From assembly GCA_021818425.1 (NCBI GenBank), contig JAKAEC010000003.1, forward strand, positions 28,210 through 92,209: a stretch of 64,000 nt of DNA, written 5' to 3'. The translations under genes were made by a program, and so were the position numbers. Source of the stretch: Pseudomonadota bacterium. GTDB taxonomy: Bacteria; Pseudomonadota; Alphaproteobacteria; Acetobacterales; Acetobacteraceae. The first letter of the stretch is position 1. Each line of letters starts with the position of its first letter. Below are positions 19,131 to 27,547 of the stretch, piece by piece. The notes beneath the pieces were generated by a model. It made no database searches. It was not told the DNA's origin and saw only the letters and a list, made by a program, of their open reading frames with translations.

Positions 19131-19245
19131 CTGCCCGCCCGCGCCAGAGCGCGGCAACATCCAGTTGCCTCCCGTGCCTGTGTTTTATAGACCGCTTCAG
19201 ACACAAGTTGATTTGCGCGGCGGACCCATCTTGTACCATCCGACT

Positions 19246-20181
19246 CTAAATGCCCAGTCCGGTCGCGGCTTCCAACTTTGCCTCCCGGCGGGCCTGCCGG
19301 GCTTTCATCCGCTCAATCTCCTTGGCCGCCTGTATCAACCCTAGGAGCAGTTGCGCACTTACCTCCACCATGCGGCCGACTCGTTCATCCTCAGGCAATT
19401 TGCGCCACGCATTGGCTTGCTTGCGCAACTCCGGCGGCAGATGCGCGACCGCTTCCTCGACGCTCGCAAAAACATGGTCCACCGTTTTGCGTGATGGCCG
19501 GGGTTTGCGCGGCGCCGCCTTGGTCAAGCGCCAGCGTCCTTCCTGCCTTGCTTCATCCAGTTGCCGGGCTAACACGTCGGCCGCTGCTTCCCCATGCTCC
19601 AGTAATGCTGCGATCGCTGCATCCGCCGAAACATGTTTGCTACGCACCAGCGCATGCACCCGCGGCTCCGCCTGAGCAAGCAACAGCATTTGCTGCACCC
19701 GTGCCACGCTCTTACCCTGCGATGACGCGATCCCCTCCACGCTGAAGCCCATATCCTGCAGCCGAGAATACCCGCGCGCCACATCAAGCGTTTCCAGCTT
19801 CAAGCCCTGGGCAGAACGAAGCATTACCTCCACGCGCTCGGTGTCATTTCCTCGGAAGGGAATCACGCTGACCAGTGAAATCCGTGCGCCACGGGCAATA
19901 GCCATTCGCAACCCCCGACGGCGACAATGTCCTTCGATTACAACAATCCGCCCATCCGCCAGCGCGCGCACCACCATCGGCGGTACGTAACGGTCTTGCA
20001 TGTAGGATACACAAAAAGCCTCTATGTGCTCTGTGACTTTCGGGTCGTCGTAATACCGCAGGTTAAACCCGTCCTCCTCTTCTATCAGAAGCGGGTCGAT
20101 CTGATACAAATATAATTTCCGATTTTCCTGTGCCTGCGCCTCGGCCGTGAAGCTCTGCAGCGGCTTGACCACGAATGCCAT
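19246..20181 (-). CDS. Orphan ParB/RepB-like protein
   Basis: A 311-residue ParB-family protein. The N-terminal ParB/Srx domain carries VVIEGHCRRRGLRMA where chromosomal ParB has the GERR/GEHR CTPase box. A helix-turn-helix follows (SVEGIASSQGKSVARVQQML), then an Arg/Lys-rich linker and a C-terminal helix with basic residues (EIERMKARQARREAKLEA). No parA is adjacent, the surroundings are housekeeping genes, and I saw no parS-like palindrome cluster nearby. This suggests a plasmid- or phage-derived ParB/RepB homologue now resident in the chromosome; its role (regulator, nucleoid factor or relic) is unknown. The frame is intact. Start ATG 20181. Confidence 0.8.
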   Translation of the reverse strand: MAFVVKPLQSFTAEAQAQENRKLYLYQIDPLLIEEEDGFNLRYYDDPKVTEHIEAFCVSYMQDRYVPPMVVRALADGRIVVIEGHCRRRGLRMAIARGARISLVSVIPFRGNDTERVEVMLRSAQGLKLETLDVARGYSRLQDMGFSVEGIASSQGKSVARVQQMLLLAQAEPRVHALVRSKHVSADAAIAALLEHGEAAADVLARQLDEARQEGRWRLTKAAPRKPRPSRKTVDHVFASVEEAVAHLPPELRKQANAWRKLPEDERVGRMVEVSAQLLLGLIQAAKEIERMKARQARREAKLEAATGLGI

Positions 20182-20358
20182 GCAATCCCACCATCAAACA
20201 TTTTGTCCGGTCACGCGGACTTTGCCGCGCAAGGTCATTGCAAGATTTATGCGGCTTCCAGGTTGCCTCTTTATTAACCAGATCAATATTGTGGTAAGTC
20301 GAATCACAAGTCTGACCTACCCCAATGGAATTGCTCACGAAGGCGGAATTGGCGCAGC

Positions 20359-21342
20359 CTACATCCAAGGTGGCGTCGGCAGGTTTTTGGACTTCAGGAA
20401 TTCTGGATTGAATAGCTTGCTTTGGTAACGCGCTCCTCCATCGCATAACATGGTCACAATGGTGTGGCCGGGCCCCATTTCGCGCGCCACACGAATCGCC
20501 GCCGCCACATTTACCCCCGCCGAGCCGCCGACGGAAATGCCTTCATGAATCATGAGGTCGTAAACCTGCTCCAGAGCCTCTGGGTCCGCGATTCTCACCG
20601 CATCGTCGATCGGGGCACCGTTCAAGTTCCCTGGCACGCGAGACTGGCCGATGCCCTCGGTAATGGAAGAGCCCGTAACAGTCAGGTCGCCACACTTCAC
20701 CCAGCCGTAAAGCCCGCTCCCCTCCGGGTCTGCCAGCACGATCCTCACCTTTGGCTTGCGCGCCTTCAAGGCAAACCCCACCCCGGCCAGCGTTCCGCCG
20801 GTGCCGCAGGCGCAGGTAAATGCATCCACCCGGCCGCCGGTCTGTGCCCATATCTCCGGCCCAGTAGTTTCGCTGTGGGCCTCGCGGTTGGCTAAGTTAT
20901 CGAATTGATTGGCCCACACAGCCCCCAGCTCCTCAGCTAGCCGACGCGAAACATGCACGTAATTTCCTGGGTCCTTGAACGGCTTTGCCGGCACCAACCG
21001 CAAATCCGCGCCGATCATCCGTAAAAAATCAATCTTCTCCTGGCTTTGGGTCTCCGGCATCACGATTACACTCTTGTAGCCCAGTGCATTGGCCACAAGC
21101 GTAATGCCAATGCCGGTATTGCCGGCCGTGCCCTCCACGATCGTGCCGCCCGACCTCAGCACACCACGGGCCTCAGCATCGCGAATGATCGCTAGCCCCG
21201 CCCTGTCCTTCACTGAGCCGCCCGGCGAGCAGAATTCCGCCTTTCCCAGAATCTCGCAGCCCGTGGCGGCCGACGCCCGTTTGAGCCTGATGATAGGGGT
21301 ATTGCCAATCGCCCCGATCAGCCCGTCCGCCACTGTTTCCAT
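20359..21342 (-). CDS. cysK: Cysteine synthase A (O-acetylserine sulfhydrylase)
   Basis: PLP enzyme of 327 residues that makes cysteine from O-acetylserine and sulfide. Motifs: IGNTPIIRL, the PLP lysine Lys45 in GGSVKDRAG, the substrate loop EGTAGNTGIG, the phosphate-binding CGTGGTLAGVG and a C-terminal SVGGSAGVN. The EGTAGNTG form of the asparagine loop occurs in CysK-like enzymes that differ slightly from the E. coli TSGNTG type. The neighbouring divergent gene encodes a rhodanese, so both may belong to sulfur metabolism; their shared upstream space is only about 50 bp. Confidence 0.93.
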   Translation of the reverse strand: METVADGLIGAIGNTPIIRLKRASAATGCEILGKAEFCSPGGSVKDRAGLAIIRDAEARGVLRSGGTIVEGTAGNTGIGITLVANALGYKSVIVMPETQSQEKIDFLRMIGADLRLVPAKPFKDPGNYVHVSRRLAEELGAVWANQFDNLANREAHSETTGPEIWAQTGGRVDAFTCACGTGGTLAGVGFALKARKPKVRIVLADPEGSGLYGWVKCGDLTVTGSSITEGIGQSRVPGNLNGAPIDDAVRIADPEALEQVYDLMIHEGISVGGSAGVNVAAAIRVAREMGPGHTIVTMLCDGGARYQSKLFNPEFLKSKNLPTPPWM

Positions 21343-21395
21343 CTATAACGCTCCTCGCTATGCTGGCACCAAAAGATACGTTGCCGGAGGATATT

Positions 21396-21806
21396 ATGAT
21401 CGAAGACGTGTCACCGCGACAGGTCTGGGAAGCGTTGATGAGCAATCCGGACGCGGTTTTGTGCGATGTCCGCACCAATGCCGAGTGGAGCTTCGTCGGT
21501 CTTCCTGACCTAACCCAGACGGGCAAACAGCCAGTACTGGTCCAATGGCAAGTATTTCCCACGATGCAGCCCAATCCGAAATTCCTGGACACACTGACCG
21601 CGGCGCATGTTGGGCATGATGCGTATGTGTATTTCATCTGCCGCTCCGGCGTGCGCAGCTTGGCCGCTGCCCAAGCCGCCAAGGCGGTGGGATACAAGCG
21701 CGTATACAATGTGAAGGATGGATTTGAGGGGCCAACTGACCCACGCGGACATCGGGGTACCGTAGCGGGGTGGAAGGCAGAGGGGCTGCCCTGGCGGCAG
21801 GGCTGA
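21396..21806 (+). CDS. Rhodanese-like sulfurtransferase
   Basis: Single-domain rhodanese of 136 residues. It has CDVRTNAEW near residue 23 and the persulfide-carrying Cys82 in the active loop CRSGVRS, ending in GFEGPTDPRGHRG. It transfers sulfane sulfur, with the acceptor unknown. I chose ATG 21396 because GGAGG lies six bases upstream; the in-frame ATG at 21360 lacks such a site. It is divergent from cysK, which supports a role in sulfur handling. Downstream lies about 1 kb of eroded DNA with an IS fossil. Confidence 0.88.
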   Translation: MIEDVSPRQVWEALMSNPDAVLCDVRTNAEWSFVGLPDLTQTGKQPVLVQWQVFPTMQPNPKFLDTLTAAHVGHDAYVYFICRSGVRSLAAAQAAKAVGYKRVYNVKDGFEGPTDPRGHRGTVAGWKAEGLPWRQG

Positions 21807-21959
21807 GTACTTAGGCTTTCGAGACTTTCATCTTGGTTTCAAAGGACTTTATTTCGATATAAATACAGTATGCTTCTCAAAAAAAATCCGCCTGCAGTAT
21901 TTCAATAATTCTACTGAATGAACCTGCAAGAGAGCTTAGTAGCGCCACCACTGCCACCT

Positions 21960-22468
21960 GCAGGATAGCGCGCGCCTCGTGATCTCTTGGTGTAATTCGG
22001 CATAGGCAAACTTACTCCTGCGATCTATAGTAAGGGAAGACGGAACTTACCATCGACCGTACGGACTTCCGCGATGTCGATATGAATGTGGCTGTTCAGA
22101 TAAATCCGAACTTGCACTTTATTCCTTTTCCGTCCTTGATATCTGGTGATCGAGAAATGCCGTGGCTACAGGCAAAAAATCCGATGAAAAGCGCATAAGA
22201 TGCGAGGTGGCGACCTAGAGCAGTGCAAAGGCAATCGTCCAGAGGCTGCGGCATATGTCAGCACAAAGCGACGAGAATAGCTTCGTCCTCTGCCGAGCGG
22301 GACGCTTTTTTAGCTCTTTCCAGGCAGTTGTAGATCGGCAGCTAAGTTGCGTTGCTCCCATTCGGCCACGGTCTTATGATTTATCCGGTAGCGCGCCGTC
22401 AGAATTTTCAGGCTTTCTGACGAAGATATATCATTCGACGCAGCCCTCTGTCGTTGTGGTATGGTCAT
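21960..22468 (-). mobile_element. Fossil of an IS481-type transposase gene, frameshifted
   Basis: Pieces of one transposase can be read in order on the minus strand in shifting frames. At 22310-22468 there is an N-terminal helix-turn-helix with SLKILTARYRINHKTVAEWE. At 22120-22164 there is HGISRSPDIKDGKG. At 22043-22090 there is HIHIDIAEVRTVDGKF, the first-aspartate region of the DDE core. At 21966-22031 there is TIDRRSKFAYAELHQE. Order and spacing match IS481-family transposases (HGISRLP, then FHIDIAEV, then AIDRTSKFA). The rest of the core and the terminal repeats are gone. The flanks (21807-21960 and 22469-22786) hold no gene; the second is AT-rich. Confidence 0.78.
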
Positions 22469-22786
22469 GGAGAAGCTAGACCATGGGGCATCACTCTCTT
22501 CCTTGGATAAGATTTCACCATTAAACCACGGGATCAAATATATAATCCAATATGATCGCCAATTGAACACAGAATTGCCAACTACATCACCTCCGCTATT
22601 TATTTTATATTAGAAACAACACTTTTCTTAATGATGAGTGCTTTCGAAAAGCATTCAAATTTTCAAACCCAATAAAATCAGAAGTTTTTGCCTTAGCGAA
22701 TATGTCAATGAAAACATTTATAATATTCGAATCGATATCAAATCCTTATATGATACCTTATGGCACATAAACAAAGACTTCCATAT

Positions 22787-22819
22787 TTAAAAAAAGGCGG
22801 GCAAACCGCCCGCCTTTTT
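22787..22819 (-). terminator. Rho-independent terminator after the MscS gene
   Basis: Minus strand: GGCGGGC stem (GGCGGGC / GCCCGCC, extended by A-T pairs) with a 5-base loop and a long T run. It begins immediately after the mscS stop codon at 22821. Confidence 0.88.
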
Positions 22820-22820
22820 C

Positions 22821-23693
22821 TTATAGAACTTTATTTTCCTCATCATTCTTCTTAGACAATTCAATCGGATTCACAAATGTAATCGTTCGATTAGGGAAAG
22901 GAATTTCAATTCCTGCTTCATCTAGGGAAAGCTTGATCTGTTCGGTAATCTCGCATTTCGTCACCCACCAGTCAGAGCCCTTCGTCCACACACGAAACAC
23001 GAAATCTACCGAGCTTTCTCCTAACTCCTTCACCTTAATAAACGGCGCCGGATCAGTCAGCACGCGCGGATCGCTTCCCGCCACTTGTGCCAGTATGGCC
23101 GAGGCCCGCCTCAGATCGCAACCATATGAAACGCCAATGGTCATGTCGATCAAACGATTTTGAACGTTGGAATAATTTGTGATGGAAGCAGCCCACACAT
23201 CCTTGTTTGGCACAAGAACTTGCAGCCCGTCATAGGTCTTCAACTCGGTATAGAACAAGCTCACATCCAGTACTGTCCCCGCCTGAGAGGAAACCTGCAC
23301 GTAGTTCCCAGTACGGAATGGACGAAATAGAATCAGCATAATCCCGGCGGCAAGATTACTGAGCGTACCCTGCACTGCCAACCCAACAGCCAAGCCTGCG
23401 GCGCCCAGCATGGCTATCAACGAGGCGGTCTGAATACCAAACCTGTTAAGAACAAAGATAATGGCAAACGCCATCACCAAATATCTTGCAATTGTACCAA
23501 AGAAACGAAACAGCGTCTCGTCAAGGTGCGCGCTTTTCCGTGAATATGAAACAATATGGTGGTGCAGCGCCCGCGCTCCAAAATGCGCCACCAGAAGGAT
23601 GACGATTGCATATACAATATTCAGAAAAAACACCTCAATGGAGTGAACTGTTCCCGCAGTGACCAGGGTCGATACGGAATGATTCACAGTCAT
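22821..23693 (-). CDS. mscS: Small-conductance mechanosensitive channel, MscS type
   Basis: Inner-membrane channel of 290 residues that opens under hypo-osmotic stress. Three membrane segments are followed by the MscS pore helix TM3, recognisable as LIAMLGAAGLAVGLAVQGTLSNLAAG, then a beta domain with GTVLDVSLFYTELKTYDG and VPNKD. The size and layout match E. coli MscS (286 residues). GGAG lies just upstream of the ATG. Its strong terminator and the eroded DNA downstream indicate a single-gene unit. A second, longer MscS homologue lies at 39985-41121. Confidence 0.94.
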   Translation of the reverse strand: MTVNHSVSTLVTAGTVHSIEVFFLNIVYAIVILLVAHFGARALHHHIVSYSRKSAHLDETLFRFFGTIARYLVMAFAIIFVLNRFGIQTASLIAMLGAAGLAVGLAVQGTLSNLAAGIMLILFRPFRTGNYVQVSSQAGTVLDVSLFYTELKTYDGLQVLVPNKDVWAASITNYSNVQNRLIDMTIGVSYGCDLRRASAILAQVAGSDPRVLTDPAPFIKVKELGESSVDFVFRVWTKGSDWWVTKCEITEQIKLSLDEAGIEIPFPNRTITFVNPIELSKKNDEENKVL

Positions 23694-23802
23694 TCTGATC
23701 TCCTTTCTAAAAGTTTTGATCCGTTTATACTACGAACCTGTAAGTACGCAGGCAACGAACACAAAAACCCATCAAAAACAACAAGGATTCACAAAGAAAA
23801 AA

Positions 23803-24879
23803 TCAGTATCCGGTAGAACTGAAAATCACTACGCTCTCCACATTCTCTGAAAATGGAAATTGGTCAATCGGCATTGCCGCCAGAATTTTATATCTCGCTC
23901 GCCGTAACAATCCTGCATCATACGCCAGCGCCTCTGGGTTGCAACTCACGTAAATTATCCGGGCCACACCTGCGCCTGCCAAGAATTGCATTTGCGTTGC
24001 GGCTCCGGCGAAAGGCGGATCCAACACCACCGCATCGGCACCTTTAAAATCCTTGGTTAGCAGCGGCCGACGATGCAAGTCCCGATGCGTCACCGTCACG
24101 CGCCCCGCCAGCCCCGCAGCCCGTGCGGCCTTGTCAGCAGCGCAAACCGCCGACTCATCCCCCTCATAGGCTTCCACACGGGCATGCTGGGCCAAAGCAA
24201 AGCTCAGCGTGCCGCACCCTGCATAAAGCTCAATAATCCGACTCTTGCTCCGCAGCTTCGGCAACCCAGCCAGCATGGCGGCAATTATCGCCGCTTCTCC
24301 TTCCGGACTCGCCTGAAGAAAACCTCCGGGCGGCGGCGTTACCTTGACCCCCGCGAAATCTAACACCGGATTTGCCAGCACAATCACCGGCTCCGGCAAG
24401 CTCTTCGGCTCAGCCACGCAGAGGCGCGGCACGCCGTGCTCCTGCACAAAGGCAATTAGGCGGGCGCGGTCCGGCTGGGTCAACGCAGCATCGGAGCGGA
24501 GCAGAATGTCGGGCCCGTTATCGAGCCAATTGATCACCACCGATGCCTTGCACCGGAAGGCATGCAGGCTGCGCAACACCCCCCGAAGGGGCGGCAGCAA
24601 TGGCAGAAAACCTGGGTGCAACAGTGCGCATTCCCGCATGTCCACTACGTCGGACGAACGCCTGCGATGTAGCCCGAGCGCAACCTCTGCCCCCTTGCGG
24701 CTGGCGGCCAGATCCACCCGACGACGGTTGCACAGGGGCACCGCCACCAGCGGCGCCACGTCAGCGTTGTTATAGCCCGCGCGGGCCAGGGCATTTATTA
24801 GTACGACGCGCTTGTCTGGCTGGTTGCGGTCATTGCTGGCGCACCCCCCGCAAACACCAAAATGCGCACAATGCGACAT
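23803..24879 (-). CDS. RlmD/RumA-like 23S rRNA (uracil-C5) methyltransferase, no TRAM domain
   Basis: Methylates a uracil in RNA, by homology U1939 of 23S rRNA. The 358-residue protein starts directly with a Cys-x5-Cys-x2-Cys cluster (CAHFGVCGGC) plus a later Cys in RECALL, the 4Fe-4S site of RlmD. The methyltransferase domain has ELYAGCGTLSFALA (SAM binding), VVLDPPFAG and the nucleophile region YVSCNPEAL. There is no N-terminal TRAM domain, which shorter alphaproteobacterial members also lack. ATG 24879 is preferred; a TTG at 24891 would add four residues and overlap the stop of the upstream DEAD-box gene. The tight spacing implies one operon. Confidence 0.88.
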   Translation of the reverse strand: MSHCAHFGVCGGCASNDRNQPDKRVVLINALARAGYNNADVAPLVAVPLCNRRRVDLAASRKGAEVALGLHRRRSSDVVDMRECALLHPGFLPLLPPLRGVLRSLHAFRCKASVVINWLDNGPDILLRSDAALTQPDRARLIAFVQEHGVPRLCVAEPKSLPEPVIVLANPVLDFAGVKVTPPPGGFLQASPEGEAAIIAAMLAGLPKLRSKSRIIELYAGCGTLSFALAQHARVEAYEGDESAVCAADKAARAAGLAGRVTVTHRDLHRRPLLTKDFKGADAVVLDPPFAGAATQMQFLAGAGVARIIYVSCNPEALAYDAGLLRRARYKILAAMPIDQFPFSENVESVVIFSSTGY

Positions 24880-24887
24880 CGTAAGGC

Positions 24888-26393
24888 TCAAGCGGCGATG
24901 TCAGAACCGCTATCTTCCGGGCCACGCGGCTCCTCGTCTGTCGCCGCTGGGGAGGCGCCCCGACGGCGAATTAGCATGAAGGCTGGGACATTCTCGCCAA
25001 AGCCACGCACCTCGGCGTTGCTGTCGCGTTCACGCCGCTCGGGCTTACGGTGCTGGTCGCGCACAGGCCGCCCGACCGGCTCGGCCTTGCGTTCCTTGTC
25101 CGCGCCACCCATTTCACGGTCCCGCTCTCGCTCTCTGTCTTTCTTTGGTCCGCGGCCACGTCTGCGGCCGTCCTCGTCAGACCACTCAGCCGGGTCCAGC
25201 CCCTCAATCACGATGCGCGGAATTGCGCCGCCTGTCAGCTTCTCCACCGCTTCAACCGCCAGCTTGTCGGCCGGTGCCGCCAGCGTATACGCATGGCCTT
25301 CACGCCCAGCGCGACCTGTGCGGCCAATGCGGTGCACATAATCCTCGGCATGGTGCGGCACGTCGAAATTGAACACATGGCTGAGCCCGCCAATATCGAT
25401 ACCCCGCGCCGCAACATCGGAGCAAACAAGAATCTGTAACTCTCCCGCCTTGAACTTCTCTAGGGTGGCGAAGCGTACGCTTTGCGGCAGGTCCCCATGG
25501 AGGGCACCGACGGCGAAGCTGTGCCTAAGAAGCGATTTGAGCAGAATGTCCACGTCCCGCTTGCGGTTGCAAAACACAATGGCATTCTGCACGGCCTCAG
25601 CTCGCAGTAGACGGCGCAGCGCCTCGCGCTTGTCATGCTCGTTCACCAGCACTAGGCCGGATTTGATCGTAGTGGCTACGGTCGCCGGGCGCGAAACACT
25701 AATCTGCTTCGGATTACTAAGAAAAGCATCCGCCAGGCGGCGAATTTCCGGAGCCATCGTAGCGGAAAAGAATAGTGTTTGCCGGCTCTGCGGCAGCAGA
25801 GAAACGATGCGTTCGATGTCCGGAATGAAGCCCATATCCAGCATGCGGTCAGCTTCGTCGATTACGAGCACCCGCACATCGCGCAATAGCAGCCCGCCGC
25901 GCTCGAACAAATCAATCAACCGGCCAGGTGTGGCGATCAGCACGTCCACACCCTTGGTTAGCGCCGCCTTCTGGTCCGACATGCTTTCGCCGCCAATCAG
26001 CAGCGCATGGTTAAGCTTTAGGTTCTTGCCGTATTGGACAAAATTTTCTGCCACCTGCAAAGCTAGCTCGCGCGTCGGCTCCAAAATTAGCGAACGCGGC
26101 ATCCTCGCGCGGGCCCGAGAGCCGGCTAGAATATCAAGCATCGGCAGGGTAAAACTAGCGGTCTTACCAGTGCCAGTCTGCGCCACACCCAACACATCCT
26201 GCCCCATCAGAACAACGGGAATGGCTTGCGCCTGAATGGGCGTAGGCTTGGAATACCCCTTCTCTGCCAGCGCCTTCAGGATAGGTTCCGAAAGACCCAG
26301 CGCCGCGAAATCTGTGACCTCGGCTTGGGTCTGTTCTACCTCCGGCAGAATGGCTAGCGTTTCGGGTTGTTCAGCGTCGTTTATGTCTGGCAA
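24888..26393 (-). CDS. DEAD-box ATP-dependent RNA helicase
   Basis: Second DEAD-box helicase, 501 residues. Motifs in order: TPIQAQAIP, AQTGTGKT, EPTREL (an unusual Glu in motif Ia), VIDEADRMLD, SAT, IVFCNRKRDV, CSDVAARGID and HRIGRTGRAG. An Arg/Glu/Asp/Lys-rich tail of about 100 residues (RRRGRGPKKDRERERDRE) is probably disordered and RNA-binding, as in RhlE/CsdA-like proteins. The stop nearly touches the rlmD-like start, so helicase and rRNA methyltransferase are probably co-expressed for 50S assembly. The role is inferred from this context. The 95-bp spacer to cueR contains no gene. Confidence 0.92.
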   Translation of the reverse strand: MPDINDAEQPETLAILPEVEQTQAEVTDFAALGLSEPILKALAEKGYSKPTPIQAQAIPVVLMGQDVLGVAQTGTGKTASFTLPMLDILAGSRARARMPRSLILEPTRELALQVAENFVQYGKNLKLNHALLIGGESMSDQKAALTKGVDVLIATPGRLIDLFERGGLLLRDVRVLVIDEADRMLDMGFIPDIERIVSLLPQSRQTLFFSATMAPEIRRLADAFLSNPKQISVSRPATVATTIKSGLVLVNEHDKREALRRLLRAEAVQNAIVFCNRKRDVDILLKSLLRHSFAVGALHGDLPQSVRFATLEKFKAGELQILVCSDVAARGIDIGGLSHVFNFDVPHHAEDYVHRIGRTGRAGREGHAYTLAAPADKLAVEAVEKLTGGAIPRIVIEGLDPAEWSDEDGRRRGRGPKKDRERERDREMGGADKERKAEPVGRPVRDQHRKPERRERDSNAEVRGFGENVPAFMLIRRRGASPAATDEEPRGPEDSGSDIAA

Positions 26394-26488
26394 AAACTAG
26401 GTCTCTCGTGGTCGGTGGCGCAGCATCGCGCCGAGCGCGGATAGCGCCCAGGTAATTGCGCTCCGTATCGGCAATGATTGCCGCAAAG

Positions 26489-26914
26489 TCAAGGATCGCA
26501 GCAGGAATTAACCAATTTCGGTGGATCCAGCGCGTCCAGAATTGGGCAATCGGGCCTGTCATCGCCATGACAGCTGGCGGCAAGGTGCTTCAGCGTACGG
26601 CTCATCGCCTCCAGCTCGGCAGCTTTCTGGTCCAGCTCCTCAACATGCCGCAGCGCAATCGCCTTTACTTCAGCCGAGCTACGCGCCTTATCCCGCCAGA
26701 GAGAGAGAAGTTGGCGGATATCCTCAAAGGAAAAACCTAGATCGCGCGACCGGCGGATAAAGCCTAACTCATGCAGCTCCGCCTCGCTGTAATGGCGGTA
26801 GCGGTTTTCGGTGCGCCGAGGCGCCTTTATCAGACCTATGCTCTCGTAATGCCGGATCATTTTCGCGGAAACGCCAGTAATAGCCGAAGCCTGGGCAATC
26901 GTCACCAAATTCAT
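26489..26914 (-). CDS. cueR: MerR-family copper-responsive regulator CueR
   Basis: Dimeric activator of 141 residues that senses Cu(I) and twists promoters with an over-long spacer. The N-terminal winged helix (TIAQASAITGVSAKMIRHYESIGLI), the long dimer helix with DKARSSAEVKAIA, and the C-terminal metal loop with Cys-x7-Cys (CHGDDRPDC) are all present. That spacing matches C112/C120 of E. coli CueR and marks a monovalent-metal sensor. A CC near the end (NSCCDP) is also present, as in some relatives. GGAGG lies upstream of ATG 26914. The start overlaps the ancestral stop of the copA pseudogene (TATGA), so the two were once translationally coupled. Confidence 0.93.
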   Translation of the reverse strand: MNLVTIAQASAITGVSAKMIRHYESIGLIKAPRRTENRYRHYSEAELHELGFIRRSRDLGFSFEDIRQLLSLWRDKARSSAEVKAIALRHVEELDQKAAELEAMSRTLKHLAASCHGDDRPDCPILDALDPPKLVNSCCDP

Positions 26915-27447
26915 ACCACCCTCCAGTGCCGCAACCGCAGCGCATTGCCTAGCACCAAAGTAAGGAGGCTGCCATGGCTTGGCCCGCCATAGTCGGGCTG
27001 AGCAGCCCAAATTCCTTCGCGGCGGAATACCAAGTACATTGTAGATCAGCGCCTAGAACAGCCCTTGCGTCAGAATCCGCGACCTATGGCAGGCAAGATC
27101 CAGCGCCGCCAGGGCTAGAACCAAGCCCGTCTTCAACGACGAAATGGACGCTACCTCAATTCCCCCATCCGGCCCTGTCCCATCGCCATGCCGACATCGG
27201 CGGCTGCCAATACGGCGGCATCGTTGATGCCATCGCCCAACATCGCCACGTGCCGCCGCTCTTGGCAGAAAGTATCGATAATTTCACGTTTTCGGTCAGG
27301 CGATGCCGCGACCGCCACGCCGCCTTGCGGTCCGCCGTTAGCAGCAGCGCTTCTATGCCTACGGCTGCCAAACGCCGCGCAGTTGGCGCAGGTTATGCTG
27401 CCAATCGCGAGTTCGGTCTGCTTGAGAGATGAAGTTACCCGGTCCAT
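26911..27447 (-). pseudogene. copA: Copper-exporting P-type ATPase (CopA) remnant
   Basis: The frame starts at ATG 27447 with a metal-binding domain head (ELAIGSITCANC). It jumps, through an internal deletion, to the P-domain (VGIEALLLTADRK in one frame, then VAVAASPDRKRE and HVAMLGDGINDAAVL in the first). After a TAG it continues in other frames with LALAALDLACHRSRIL, an in-frame stop, ALIYNVLGIP, FGLLSPTMAGQAMAAS and LVLGNALRLRHW before a TGA overlapping the cueR start. Missing are most membrane helices, the CPC transport site and the DKTGT phosphorylation site. The gene cannot make a pump. Order and ends match CopA, so the call is firm. Confidence 0.88.
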
Positions 27448-27460
27448 GGTCCATCATATG

Positions 27461-27481
27461 ACCTTTCTATTATAGGGAGGT
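27461..27481. promoter_or_regulatory. CueR-type operator in the copA-copZ intergenic space
   Basis: Dyad ACCTTTC-N7-GGGAGGT, matching 5 of 7 positions between arms and close to the CueR consensus ACCTTCC-N7-GGAAGGT. On the minus strand it sits in a 19-20 bp spacer between CTAACC (-35-like) and TATGAT (-10), the elongated spacer expected of MerR-family promoters. It would drive the copA remnant and cueR. Whether it also serves copZ on the plus strand is unclear. Confidence 0.7.
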
Positions 27482-27547
27482 TAGCACCTTGACGTTGCTA
27501 TTGTTGGGAACTTTATAAAACGTGACCATTCCCTCACGGAGCAAGGC

